From assembly GCF_017826695.1 (NCBI RefSeq), contig NZ_JAFFZW010000001.1, positions 744,001-808,000 on the forward strand: DNA of 64,000 nucleotides, given 5' to 3'. This stretch comes from Pseudomonas alliivorans (GTDB lineage: Bacteria > Pseudomonadota > Gammaproteobacteria > Pseudomonadales > Pseudomonadaceae). A program made the position numbers and the translations under genes. Below, in pieces: positions 49,300 through 61,371 of this stretch. Numbering within the stretch: position 1 is the stretch's first letter; every line of letters begins with the position of its first letter. Under the pieces are notes generated by a model. It was not told the DNA's origin and did not search any database. It worked only from the letters and a program-made list of their open reading frames with translations.

Positions 49300-51669
49300 T
49301 CACATGCATGCGGTTTTCCCCAGCTCGCGCATCTGTTCGCAGCCCCACAAGACCTTTTCCGGCGTTGCAGGCGCGTCGATGCGAGGTTGATGGCGATAGT
49401 CGCCCAGGCTGGCAACGGCATCCTTGATCGCGCACCACGCGGCAATGCCCAGCATGAATGGCGGTTCGCCCACGGCCTTGGAGTGAAAGACCGTGTCTTC
49501 AGGGTTCTTGCGGTTCTCCACCAGCTTGACCCGCAGCTCCAGTGGCATGTCGGCTACGGCGGGGATCTTGTACGACGCAGGGCCTGTGGTCAGCAGTTTG
49601 CCCTTGGCGTTCCATACCAGCTCTTCGGTGGTCAGCCAGCCTGCGCCCTGAATGTAGCCGCCTTCGACCTGACCGATGTCGATGGCCGGGTTCAGCGAGG
49701 CGCCGACGTCATGCAGGATGTCGGTACGCAGCATCTTGTACTCGCCGGTCAGGGTGTCGACGATCACCTCGGCGCAGGCCGCGCCGAAAGCGAAGTAATA
49801 GAAGGGCCGCCCCCGCGCCTGACTGCGGTCGTAGAAAATTTTCGGCGTCTTGTAATAGCCCGTGCTGGACAGCGAGACCTGACCCATCCACGCCAACTGA
49901 GCCAGCTCGGCGAATGACAGCAGGGTATCGCCAGCCCGCACATGGCCATTGCGAAACTCGACCTGGCTTTCCTCTATCTTGAAATGTTTCGCGGCAAACT
50001 CGACCAGTCGCTGTCTGAGGATTTCGGCTGCGTTCTGTGCGGCCTTGCCGTTGAGGTCAGTGCCACTGGATGCGGCGGTCGGCGAGGTGTTGGGCACCTT
50101 GTCGGTATTGGTGGCGGTGATCTGGATACGCTCGATGTCCACCTGAAACACCTCGGCCACCACCTGCGCCACTTTGACGTTGAGTCCCTGGCCCATCTCG
50201 GTCCCGCCGTGGTTCAGGTGAATGCTGCCGTCGGTATAGATGTGGATCAACGCACCGGCCTGATTGAGAAAGCTGGCGGTAAACGAAATGCCGAATTTGA
50301 CCGGGGTCAACGCCAGACCTTTCTTTAGAATCGGGCTGCCGGCATTGAACGCACGAATCGCTTCACGACGCTCGGCGTATTCGCAGCTCTGCTCCAGGTC
50401 GGCCGTCATTTCTTCCAGCAGGTTGTGCTCGACCGTCTGGTAATAGTGAGTGACATTGCGCTCGGTCTTGCCGTAGTAGTTGGCCTTGCGCACCGCCAGC
50501 GGGTCCTTGCCCAGATAGCGGGCGATGCAATCCATGACCTCTTCGATGGCGACCATGCCTTGCGGACCACCGAAGCCACGGTAGGCCGTATTGGACGCGG
50601 TGTGGGTCTTGCAGCGATGGCCGTTGATCGTGGCCTCGCCCAGGTAATAGGCGTTGTCGGCGTGAAACATGGCGCGGTCGACGATGGAGGCCGACAAATC
50701 AGGCGAATAACCGCAGTTGCCTGCCAGATCCAGTTCAATACCCTGCAAACGACCGTTGTCGTCGAAACCCACGTCGTACTCGATGTAGAACGGGTGGCGC
50801 TTGCCGGTCATGATCATGTCTTCGACACGCTGCAGGCGCATCTTGGTCGGCTGGCCGGTGAGGCGCGCCACGACAGCGCACAGGCACGCGGGGCTTGCCG
50901 CCTGGGTTTCCTTGCCGCCAAAGCCGCCGCCCATACGCCGCATGTCGACCACGATCCGGTTCATCGGGACGTCCAGCACCTCGGCTACCAGCTTCTGGAT
51001 TTCAGTGGGGTTCTGGGTCGAGCTGTAGACAATCATGCCGCCATCTTCGGTGGGCATGACCGAGGCGATCTGCGTCTCCAGATAGAAATGCTCCTGCCCG
51101 CCGATGTGCAGGTTGCCTTGCAGACGATGGGTCGCGCCTTGCAGGGCGGTCGTCGAATCGCCGCGTTTGTGGGTATGGCTGTCGAGGACGAAATGCTTCT
51201 GGCGCAGGGCCTGCACCACATCCAGTACAGGCTCCAGGTCTTCGTATTCGATCACCGCGGCCATCGCGGCCTTGCGGGCGGTGTCCAGATCGCGTGCGGC
51301 CACGGCCAGAACCGGTTGGCCGACGAACTCGACCTTGTCGATGGCCAGCAGCGGATCACCGGGCAACAACGGACCAATGTCTTTCAGGCCCGGAATGTCC
51401 TCATGAGTGATGACAATCCGCACGCCGTCGATGGCATGACACGGCGCAGTGTCGATGCTGATGATACGTGCATGGGCGCGATCCGAAAGCCGCGCATACA
51501 CGTGCAGTTGATTGGGAAACTCCAGCCGGTCATCGATGTACACGGCCTCGCCGCTGACATGTTTGTCGGCGCTGTCGTGTTTGACGCTGCGGCCTGCGCC
51601 GGTGGTGATCCCTTGTTGAAAGAGAGCGGCCATTTCGGCCTGAGTCTTTTGCGGGGCATGATCAGACAT
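49300..51669 (-). CDS. xdhB: Xanthine dehydrogenase, molybdopterin-binding subunit
   Basis: A 789-residue molybdenum subunit that carries the active site oxidising hypoxanthine and xanthine to urate. Family features include GSVKHDSADKHVSGEA-type start, the GGGFGGKETQ cofactor loop, AYRGFGGPQG and the near-C-terminal VGEPPFMLG segment holding the catalytic Glu region. Its start overlaps the end of xdhA by 8 bases. Confidence 0.95.
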   Translation of the reverse strand: MSDHAPQKTQAEMAALFQQGITTGAGRSVKHDSADKHVSGEAVYIDDRLEFPNQLHVYARLSDRAHARIISIDTAPCHAIDGVRIVITHEDIPGLKDIGPLLPGDPLLAIDKVEFVGQPVLAVAARDLDTARKAAMAAVIEYEDLEPVLDVVQALRQKHFVLDSHTHKRGDSTTALQGATHRLQGNLHIGGQEHFYLETQIASVMPTEDGGMIVYSSTQNPTEIQKLVAEVLDVPMNRIVVDMRRMGGGFGGKETQAASPACLCAVVARLTGQPTKMRLQRVEDMIMTGKRHPFYIEYDVGFDDNGRLQGIELDLAGNCGYSPDLSASIVDRAMFHADNAYYLGEATINGHRCKTHTASNTAYRGFGGPQGMVAIEEVMDCIARYLGKDPLAVRKANYYGKTERNVTHYYQTVEHNLLEEMTADLEQSCEYAERREAIRAFNAGSPILKKGLALTPVKFGISFTASFLNQAGALIHIYTDGSIHLNHGGTEMGQGLNVKVAQVVAEVFQVDIERIQITATNTDKVPNTSPTAASSGTDLNGKAAQNAAEILRQRLVEFAAKHFKIEESQVEFRNGHVRAGDTLLSFAELAQLAWMGQVSLSSTGYYKTPKIFYDRSQARGRPFYYFAFGAACAEVIVDTLTGEYKMLRTDILHDVGASLNPAIDIGQVEGGYIQGAGWLTTEELVWNAKGKLLTTGPASYKIPAVADMPLELRVKLVENRKNPEDTVFHSKAVGEPPFMLGIAAWCAIKDAVASLGDYRHQPRIDAPATPEKVLWGCEQMRELGKTACM

Positions 51670-53116
51670 AGTGAGTCACCCGCGTGAGTGTGTGAGGCGT
51701 CTGCAGTTCGATGAAGCACTTGCGCAGCAGGTTGCGGGCGCTTAGCAGGCGGTATTCCTTGCTGGCGCGGAAGTCCGACAGCGGTGTGAAGTCATCGCCC
51801 AGCGCGGCGCAGGCGTGCTCGACGGTCTCGCTGTTCCAGCGCTGACCGGACAACGCCTGCTCGCACGCAGTCGCTCGCTTTGGAATCGCCGCCATGCCGC
51901 CGAAGGCCACGCGTGCCTCTTCAATGACACCGTCGATGATGTGCAGGCGGAATGCGGCGCAGACGGCGGAAATGTCGTCGTCCAGCCGTTTGGAGACTTT
52001 GTAGGCTTTGAACACCTGGCGATTATCCGCAGTCGGCACGATGATTTTTTCGATGAACTCGCTTTCCTGGCGCGCCGTGACCTTGTAATCGATGAAGTAG
52101 TCTTCCAGCGCCAGGGTGCGCTGGGTCTCGCCTTTGCGCAGAACGATCTGCGCGCCTAGGGCGATCAACAGCGGCGGGGCATCGCCGATAGGGGAGGCGT
52201 TGCCGATATTGCCGCCCAGCGTGCCCTGATTGCGAATCTGCAGCGATGCGAAGCGCTGCAACAGTTCGCCGAAATCAGGGTACTCGGCCTCAAGTGCGGC
52301 GTAACAATCGGTCAACGGCGTGGCAGCACCGATCTCCAGCCGATCCTCGAAACGCTCGACACGCTTCATCGCTTCAATGTGTCCCACGTAAATCATGACC
52401 GGCAGTGGCTTGTGAAACTGGGTGACTTCCAGTGCCAGGTCAGTGCCACCCGCCAACAGGCGAGCCTGAGGGTGGGCATCGTACAGGTCAGCGAGATCGT
52501 CCACCGTCAGCGGGATCAGACAGCGTTTTTCGCCGTCGTTCAGCTCACCGATCTGCTGCGGGGTGATGGCGCGCAGGCGTTCGATGGTTTGTGCCTGACA
52601 CTGGTCGAACTGATCGGGCTCATGCCGTCCGCACACCTGTTCGGCAGCGGCGAGAATCGGGCGATAACCCGTGCAACGGCATAGATTGCCGGCCAGTGCT
52701 TCGTGGGCCTGATGCGCGTCGGCCTGATCGTTGTTCTTTTGCAGGGCAAACAGCGACATCACGAAACCCGGCGTGCAGAAACCGCATTGCGAGCCATGGC
52801 ACTCGACCATGGCCTGTTGCACGCTGTGCAGGCGGCCTTGGTGCTTGAGGTCCTCCACACTGATCAACTGCTTGCCGTGCAGCGACGCCACAAACGTCAG
52901 GCATGAATTGAGGCTGCGATAACGCAGCTGTTGCTTGCCTGTCGCGTCGATGTGCAGCTCGCCCACAACAACCGTGCAGGCACCGCAGTCACCGCTGGCG
53001 CACCCTTCCTTGGTACCGGGCTTGTGTGCCTGCTCGCGCAGGTAGGTCAGCACGGTCATGTTCGGATCGAGGGTTCGCTCGGTCTTTAGCTCTTGGTTCA
53101 AAAGGAACTGAATCAC
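51662..53116 (-). CDS. xdhA: Xanthine dehydrogenase, FAD and iron-sulfur subunit
   Basis: A 484-residue subunit with an N-terminal plant-type [2Fe-2S] domain (GCASGDCGACTV), a second [2Fe-2S] domain (CGFCTPGFV and LCRCTGYRP) and a FAD domain (NQGTLGGNIGNASPIGD). It passes electrons from XdhB to NAD. The start is GTG at 53116. A plausible sigma-70 promoter and an inverted repeat lie upstream. It is the first gene of xdhABC-guaD. Confidence 0.95.
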   Translation of the reverse strand: MIQFLLNQELKTERTLDPNMTVLTYLREQAHKPGTKEGCASGDCGACTVVVGELHIDATGKQQLRYRSLNSCLTFVASLHGKQLISVEDLKHQGRLHSVQQAMVECHGSQCGFCTPGFVMSLFALQKNNDQADAHQAHEALAGNLCRCTGYRPILAAAEQVCGRHEPDQFDQCQAQTIERLRAITPQQIGELNDGEKRCLIPLTVDDLADLYDAHPQARLLAGGTDLALEVTQFHKPLPVMIYVGHIEAMKRVERFEDRLEIGAATPLTDCYAALEAEYPDFGELLQRFASLQIRNQGTLGGNIGNASPIGDAPPLLIALGAQIVLRKGETQRTLALEDYFIDYKVTARQESEFIEKIIVPTADNRQVFKAYKVSKRLDDDISAVCAAFRLHIIDGVIEEARVAFGGMAAIPKRATACEQALSGQRWNSETVEHACAALGDDFTPLSDFRASKEYRLLSARNLLRKCFIELQTPHTLTRVTHYV

Positions 53117-53157
53117 GGCGTAATGCCCTCAATTGGCTTCCATCGGACATGTCGATG

Positions 53158-53185
53158 AATCTATCAGCTTTGTTTATTGGGTCAA
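53158..53185 (-). promoter_or_regulatory. Candidate sigma-70 promoter of xdhABC-guaD
   Basis: On the minus strand TTGACC (53185-53180), 16 bases, TAGATT (53163-53158). The predicted start is about 35 bases before the xdhA GTG. Confidence 0.45.
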
Positions 53186-53189
53186 TTTG

Positions 53190-53212
53190 TTTCTGACTTT
53201 CGAGTCAGGAAA
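53190..53212. promoter_or_regulatory. Inverted repeat upstream of xdhA (candidate operator)
   Basis: TTTCTGACT, 4 bases, AGTCAGGAAA is an imperfect palindrome directly upstream of the proposed -35 box. A related CTGACTGGTCAG occurs upstream of uraH (22480-22491). A purine-responsive regulator is possible. Confidence 0.4.
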
Positions 53213-53389
53213 TCAGGTTTTCGGCACCTCTGCCGATCAAAGACGTCACACCTGTTGAATCGCCTGTCAGGCAATGGTCGAGGTTTTGCGTGTTTCGTGC
53301 CGGATTCGAGGATTATGGCCCTGCGCCATGCCCTTGGGTTGCGATACACTCCGCCTCTTGTACGAAGAATTGGTTTTTGAAGGATACTC

Positions 53390-54049
53390 ATGACGTTCAA
53401 GGCCCCGGACAGCCTCGCTGAGCAGATAGCCCATCACCTTGCAGAACGGATCATCCGCGGTGAACTCAAGCCTGGAGAGCGGATTCAGGAGCAAAAGGTC
53501 ACGCAGGCGTTGAACGTCAGTCGTGGTTCCGTGCGCGAAGCATTACTGATTCTGGAGCGCCGTCATCTGGTGGCGATCCTGCCGCGTCGTGGTGCGCAGG
53601 TCACGGTGCTCAATGCCCACAATGTCACCAGCCTGTGCACGCTGATGAGTGAGCTGTACATTCTGCAGGCCAATGCCGTGGCCGAGCACTGGAAGACCGA
53701 GGCGGACCTTGCTCCGTTCCTGGCCATCCAGCAGCGTCTGCGGGCCAGTCTGGAGAGCCAGGACGTGAAGGCGTTCGTCGAGGAAAGCTTCAATGTCATG
53801 CGCGCGGCGTATCCATTTGCCAATAACCCGTATCTGGAGGAAACCATCGAGAATCTGCAGCCGTCCATGAGTCGCAGCTACTTCCTGGCCCTCGAGCAGC
53901 GCAAGGCGGAGATGAGCGATTACCTCGAGCTGTTCGGGCAATTGCTTGCGGCCGTTGTCGCGCGCGATCTGGCGCAGGTTCGTGTGGTGCTCATCAACTA
54001 CGGCCAGCGCAGTTGTCAACTGGTGCTCGCTGCACTGACGGCAGGCTGA
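53390..54049 (+). CDS. GntR-family (FCD) transcriptional regulator
   Basis: A 219-residue regulator with an N-terminal winged helix-turn-helix (about 8-75; VTQALNVSRGSVREALLILERR) and a C-terminal FCD-like helical domain. ATG 53390 follows AAGGA. It is divergent from xdhABC-guaD, which it may control, yet ends only 4 bases before smc, so its promoter may also feed the smc-zipA-ligA series. Confidence 0.88.
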   Translation: MTFKAPDSLAEQIAHHLAERIIRGELKPGERIQEQKVTQALNVSRGSVREALLILERRHLVAILPRRGAQVTVLNAHNVTSLCTLMSELYILQANAVAEHWKTEADLAPFLAIQQRLRASLESQDVKAFVEESFNVMRAAYPFANNPYLEETIENLQPSMSRSYFLALEQRKAEMSDYLELFGQLLAAVVARDLAQVRVVLINYGQRSCQLVLAALTAG

Positions 54050-54053
54050 ACCC

Positions 54054-57000
54054 ATGCGTCTGAAGTGCATCAAGCTGGCGGGGTTCAAATCCTTCGTCGA
54101 CCCCACCACGGTGAACTTCCCCAGCAACATGGCTGCCGTTGTCGGCCCCAACGGTTGCGGAAAATCCAACATCATCGACGCCGTGCGCTGGGTCATGGGC
54201 GAAAGCTCGGCCAAGAACCTGCGCGGCGAGTCGATGACCGACGTCATCTTCAATGGTTCGACCAGCCGCAAGCCGGTCAGTCAGGCCAGCATCGAGTTGG
54301 TGTTCGACAACTCCGACGGCACGCTGGTGGGCGAATACGCCGCCTATGCGGAAATTTCCATTCGCCGTAAAGTGACCCGCGACAGCCAGAACAGTTACTA
54401 CCTCAACGGCACCAAATGCCGCCGTCGTGATATCACCGACATCTTCCTCGGCACCGGCCTGGGGCCGCGCAGCTACTCGATCATCGAACAGGGCATGATC
54501 TCCAAGCTGATCGAAGCCAAGCCCGAGGATCTGCGTAACTTTATTGAAGAAGCGGCGGGCATCTCCAAGTACAAGGAGCGTCGCCGTGAAACCGAGAACC
54601 GCATCCGCCGCACCCATGAGAATCTGGCGCGCCTGACCGACCTGCGTGAAGAGCTGGAGCGCCAGCTCGAGCGTCTGCATCGTCAGGCCCAGGCCGCCGA
54701 GAAATATCAGGAATACAAGGCCGAAGAACGCCAGCTCAAGGCGCATTTGTCTGCCCTGCGCTGGCAGGCACTGAATGAACAGGTCGGTCAGCGCGAAGCC
54801 GTGATCGGCGGCCAGGAGGTCGGCTTCGAAGCGTTGGTCGCCGATCAGCGCAGTGCCGACGCCAGCATCGAACGATTGCGCGACGGCCATCACGATCTTT
54901 CCGAACGTTTCAATCTGGTGCAGGGGCGCTTCTATTCGGTGGGGGGCGACATTGCCCGGGTCGAGCAAAGCATTCAGCACGGCCAGCAGCGTCTGCGCCA
55001 GTTGCAGGACGACCTGCGTGAAGCCGAGCGCGCGCGTCAGGAAACCGAGTCGCATCTGGGGCACGATACCACCTTGCTGGCCACGCTCAGCGAAGAGTTG
55101 GAAATGCTCGAACCCGAGCAGGAGATGACCAGCGCGGCGGCCGAAGAGTCGGCCATCGCCCTGGAAGACGCCGAAGCGGCCATGCATGGCTGGCAGGAAA
55201 AGTGGGACGTCTTCAATCAGCAGTCCGCCGAGCCGCAACGTCAGGCGCAGGTTCAGCAGTCGCGCATCCAGCAGCTGGAGCAAAGCATGGAGCGGCTGGC
55301 CGAGCGTCAGCGGCGTCTGGGCGAGGAACGTCAGTTGTTGGCTGCCGACCCTGAAGACGCGGCGATTCTGGAACTGAGCGAAGACCTCGCCACCCGCGAC
55401 ATGACCCTCGAAGAACTGCACATGGGCGAAGAGCAGGCGGTAGAGCGGCTTGAGCAGTTGCGCGAAGCCTTGCAGCGCGCCAATCAGGATCAACAGCAGG
55501 CGCAGGGCGAATTGCAGCGCCTCAACGGGCGTCTGGCCTCGCTGGAAGCCTTGCAGCAGGCCGCCCTCGACCCTGACACCGGCACCGCCGAGTGGCTGCG
55601 CGATCAGCAACTGGATCAGCGCCCGCGTCTGGCGGAAAGCCTCAAGGTGGACGCAGGCTGGGAAATGGCGGTCGAAACGGTACTCGGTGCCGATCTGCAG
55701 GCGGTACTGGTCGATGATTTCGACGGGCTGGACGTGGCGAACTTTCAGCAGGGTGATCTGCGCCTGTTGAGCGCCGGAGCCGATACGCAGCGCATTGCAG
55801 GCAGCTTGCTCGACAAGGTGGAAAGCGATATCGACCTGTCGGCCTGGCTGGGGCAGGTGATCCCGGTCAACGATCTGGACGAGGCGCTGGCCCGGCGTGG
55901 TCAACTGACAGCGGGGCAGAGCCTGATCAGCCGCGACGGCTATTGGGTCGGGCGTCACTTCCTGCGGGTACGACGTGCCAGCGAAGCACAGAGCGGCGTG
56001 TTGGCCCGTGGTCAGGAACTGCAGCAGCTCGGTCTGGAACGTGATGAGCGCGAAGCGACGCTGGCGGCGCTGGAAGAACAGCTGTCGAGCCTGCGCGAAC
56101 AGCAAGCGCAGCAGGAAGAATCGAGAGAGCAACTGCGCCGTCGTGTGCAGGACGAGACGCGCCAGCAGAGCGAACTCAAGGCACAGCTGTCGGCAGCCAA
56201 GGCCAAGGTCGAACAGTTGACCCTGCGCCGCACCCGTCTGGATGAAGAGCTGGCCGAACTCGGCGAGCAACGTGCGCTTGAACATGAGCACCTGGGCGAG
56301 TCACGTCTGCAATTGCAGGACGCACTCGACGCCATGGCGCTGGACACCGAACAACGCGAAGTGCTTCAGGCCCAGCGCGACAGTCTGCGCGAGCGGCTCG
56401 ACCGTGTGCGTCAGGAAGCCCGTCTGCACAAGGATCGCAGCCATCAGCTGGCAGTCCGTCTGGGTTCGCTCAAGGCACAGCACGACTCGACACGTCAGGC
56501 GCTGGAGCGTCTGCAGATGCAGTCCGAGCGCCTGACAGAGAAGCGCGAACAATTGAGCCTCAATCTGGAAGAGGGTGAGGCGCCGCTGGAAGAGTTGCGG
56601 CTCAAACTGGAAGAGTTGCTCGAACGGCGCATGGTGGTCGATGACGAGATGCGCATCGCCAAGAACGCGCTGGAAGACGCTGATCGCGAACTGCGTGACG
56701 CCGAGAAGCGCCGCACGCAGGCTGAGCAGCAGTCGCAGTTGCTGCGCGGGCAGCTCGAGCAGCAGCGTCTGGAATGGCAGGCCCTGACGGTGCGCCGCAA
56801 AGCCTTGCAGGACCAATTGCATGAAGACGGCTACGACCTGCACGGCGTGCTCGCCACGCTGACCCCCGAAGCCAGCGAACAGGCTGCCGAGCTGCAACTG
56901 GAAAGTCTCGCCGGACGTATTCAGCGCCTCGGTGCCATCAACCTCGCAGCCATCGACGAGTACCAGCAGCAGTCCGAGCGCAAGCGCTATCTGGATGCTC

Positions 57001-57542
57001 AGGACGCCGATCTGGTGGAGGCACTGGAGACGCTGGAGAACGTGATCCGCAAGATCGACAAGGAAACCCGGAATCGCTTCAAGGAGACCTTCGATCAGAT
57101 AAATAGCGGAATTCAGGCACTTTTCCCAAAAGTTTTCGGTGGTGGCTCCGCTTATTTGGAACTGACGGGCGAAGATTTACTCGATACAGGGGTGACAATC
57201 ATGGCGCGCCCCCCCGGCAAGAAGAACAGCACCATTCATTTGCTGTCCGGCGGGGAAAAGGCACTGACTGCACTGGCATTGGTTTTCGCCATTTTCAAAC
57301 TCAATCCGGCACCGTTCTGCATGCTCGACGAGGTCGATGCACCACTGGACGATGCCAACGTCGGTCGATATGCCCGGCTCGTGAAGGAAATGTCACAAAC
57401 CGTGCAATTCATCTACATCACCCACAACAAGATCGCCATGGAAATGGCTGATCAATTGATGGGCGTCACCATGCATGAACCGGGCTGCTCGCGGCTGGTT
57501 GCGGTGGATGTGGAAGAGGCCATGGCGCTGGTGGATGCCTAG
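54054..57542 (+). CDS. smc: Chromosome segregation ATPase SMC
   Basis: A 1162-residue SMC protein that forms condensin rings with ScpA and ScpB to organise the chromosome. The N-terminal head has Walker A GPNGCGKSN (31-39); long coiled coils flank a hinge at about 500-640; the C-terminal head has the signature LSGGEKALTALAL and Walker B FCMLDEVDAPLDD. The length is normal. Gene order smc-zipA-ligA matches other pseudomonads. It begins 4 bases after the GntR gene. Confidence 0.95.
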   Translation: MRLKCIKLAGFKSFVDPTTVNFPSNMAAVVGPNGCGKSNIIDAVRWVMGESSAKNLRGESMTDVIFNGSTSRKPVSQASIELVFDNSDGTLVGEYAAYAEISIRRKVTRDSQNSYYLNGTKCRRRDITDIFLGTGLGPRSYSIIEQGMISKLIEAKPEDLRNFIEEAAGISKYKERRRETENRIRRTHENLARLTDLREELERQLERLHRQAQAAEKYQEYKAEERQLKAHLSALRWQALNEQVGQREAVIGGQEVGFEALVADQRSADASIERLRDGHHDLSERFNLVQGRFYSVGGDIARVEQSIQHGQQRLRQLQDDLREAERARQETESHLGHDTTLLATLSEELEMLEPEQEMTSAAAEESAIALEDAEAAMHGWQEKWDVFNQQSAEPQRQAQVQQSRIQQLEQSMERLAERQRRLGEERQLLAADPEDAAILELSEDLATRDMTLEELHMGEEQAVERLEQLREALQRANQDQQQAQGELQRLNGRLASLEALQQAALDPDTGTAEWLRDQQLDQRPRLAESLKVDAGWEMAVETVLGADLQAVLVDDFDGLDVANFQQGDLRLLSAGADTQRIAGSLLDKVESDIDLSAWLGQVIPVNDLDEALARRGQLTAGQSLISRDGYWVGRHFLRVRRASEAQSGVLARGQELQQLGLERDEREATLAALEEQLSSLREQQAQQEESREQLRRRVQDETRQQSELKAQLSAAKAKVEQLTLRRTRLDEELAELGEQRALEHEHLGESRLQLQDALDAMALDTEQREVLQAQRDSLRERLDRVRQEARLHKDRSHQLAVRLGSLKAQHDSTRQALERLQMQSERLTEKREQLSLNLEEGEAPLEELRLKLEELLERRMVVDDEMRIAKNALEDADRELRDAEKRRTQAEQQSQLLRGQLEQQRLEWQALTVRRKALQDQLHEDGYDLHGVLATLTPEASEQAAELQLESLAGRIQRLGAINLAAIDEYQQQSERKRYLDAQDADLVEALETLENVIRKIDKETRNRFKETFDQINSGIQALFPKVFGGGSAYLELTGEDLLDTGVTIMARPPGKKNSTIHLLSGGEKALTALALVFAIFKLNPAPFCMLDEVDAPLDDANVGRYARLVKEMSQTVQFIYITHNKIAMEMADQLMGVTMHEPGCSRLVAVDVEEAMALVDA

Positions 57543-57794
57543 GTCGGGACCTGTGCTTCATGAGGGAAAACGGCCTGTGGATGCCTGAAAGTGTGACGGT
57601 CGTGCGGTAGATATCAATTTGCGCACCAAAGAGGTGTAACAGACGGTGTAAAGTTACCTTTGGTCGTGCTAGTTTAGCGGCTACTTTTTATTTTTCCGTG
57701 GGCAAAATGCCAGTCAGAACATAGACTTGGCACCACGTATTAAAGGGGTTTAGGCCCTTATTTTCAGAATTCTTCATTAGAGGCACTGGATTAC

Positions 57795-58670
57795 ATGGAA
57801 ATCGGTCTGCGCGAGTGGCTGATCGTCATCGGCATAATTGTCATTGCCGGTATTCTCTTCGATGGCTGGCGCCGTATGCGCGGCGGCAAGGGAAAACTGA
57901 AATTCAGGCTTGACCGGAGCTTTTCCAACCTTCCGGACGACGAGGAACCAGGCTCGGCCGAGGTATTGGGGCCGCCTCGTGTGCTGGATACCCATAAAGA
58001 ACCTCAACTGGACGAGCACGACCTGCCGTCGATGAGCGCCAGTCCGCGAGACAATGCCCGCGAGAACGTTCGCGAGAGCAAGCGCGGCAACAGTGACAGG
58101 AAGCGCAAGGGCGAACCGCATCAGGGCGACCTGAATCTGGACATGGACGGCCCAAGCCTGTTCACCGGCCGTGACGATGACTTCCCGGACGACAAGCCGA
58201 CCCAGATCATCACCGAAGAGAAAGACCTGCCTCCGGTTGAGGAAGTGCTGGTCATCAGTGTGATCTCGCGCAGCGAAAGTGGCTTCAAGGGGCCTGCGTT
58301 GCTGCAGAACATTCTGGAAAGCGGCCTGCGTTTCGGCGAAATGGACATTTTCCACCGTCACGAAAGCATGGCAGGTAACGGCGAAGTGCTGTTCTCCATG
58401 GCCAACGCGGTCAAGCCCGGCATTTTCGATCTGGACGACATCGACCATTTCAGCACCCGTGCGGTGAGCTTCTTCCTCGGTCTGCCAGGTCCTCGTCATC
58501 CGAAGCAGGCGTTCGACGTCATGGTGGCGGCAGCACGCAAGCTGGCTCATGAGCTGGACGGCGAGCTGAAAGATGACCAGCGCAGCGTGATGACCGCGCA
58601 AACCATCGAGCACTACCGCCAGCGCATCGTCGAATTCGAGCGCCGTGCCCTGACTCAGCGTCGCGGCTGA
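57795..58670 (+). CDS. zipA: Cell division protein ZipA
   Basis: A 291-residue membrane anchor for FtsZ. One N-terminal helix ([20 protein letters not shown]) is followed by a charged, probably disordered linker (about 35-150) and the C-terminal FtsZ-binding domain (about 155-285; [19 protein letters not shown]). ATG 57795 follows GAGG. Own promoter signals probably lie in the 252 bases after smc. A large hairpin separates it from ligA. Confidence 0.94.
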   Translation: MEIGLREWLIVIGIIVIAGILFDGWRRMRGGKGKLKFRLDRSFSNLPDDEEPGSAEVLGPPRVLDTHKEPQLDEHDLPSMSASPRDNARENVRESKRGNSDRKRKGEPHQGDLNLDMDGPSLFTGRDDDFPDDKPTQIITEEKDLPPVEEVLVISVISRSESGFKGPALLQNILESGLRFGEMDIFHRHESMAGNGEVLFSMANAVKPGIFDLDDIDHFSTRAVSFFLGLPGPRHPKQAFDVMVAAARKLAHELDGELKDDQRSVMTAQTIEHYRQRIVEFERRALTQRRG

Positions 58671-61142
<2,472 letters not shown>

Positions 61143-61206
61143 GCCATGCGCCCGGCTCACTGAATTCGCAGTCCTTGCCATTTGTGAAGCTGAGCGTCAC
61201 GGGATG

Positions 61207-61232
61207 CATGCCCATCCGGCGCGATGGGCATG
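61207..61232 (+). terminator. Hairpin after ligA
   Basis: CATGCCCATC (61207-61216) pairs perfectly with GATGGGCATG (61223-61232) around a 6-base loop, 64 bases after the stop. No T-run. Confidence 0.5.
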
Positions 61233-61371
61233 GTCATCGCTGTTCACATGAAAGCACCACTCTGGCCCGGAAAACCGACGTTTTCCGCCTTCATTCATTT
61301 GCCCGAATAATATTTTGAACCCCTGAAGCACTCGCATGATCTAGTCCATGCAAGGCCCACGGGAGATCGCC

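Noticed and set aside
53994..56291. 765-residue open frame antisense to smc
   Set aside because: It arises from the reverse reading of coiled-coil codons (Gln/Glu/Leu/Arg). It lacks recognisable domains, whereas smc on the other strand is complete.
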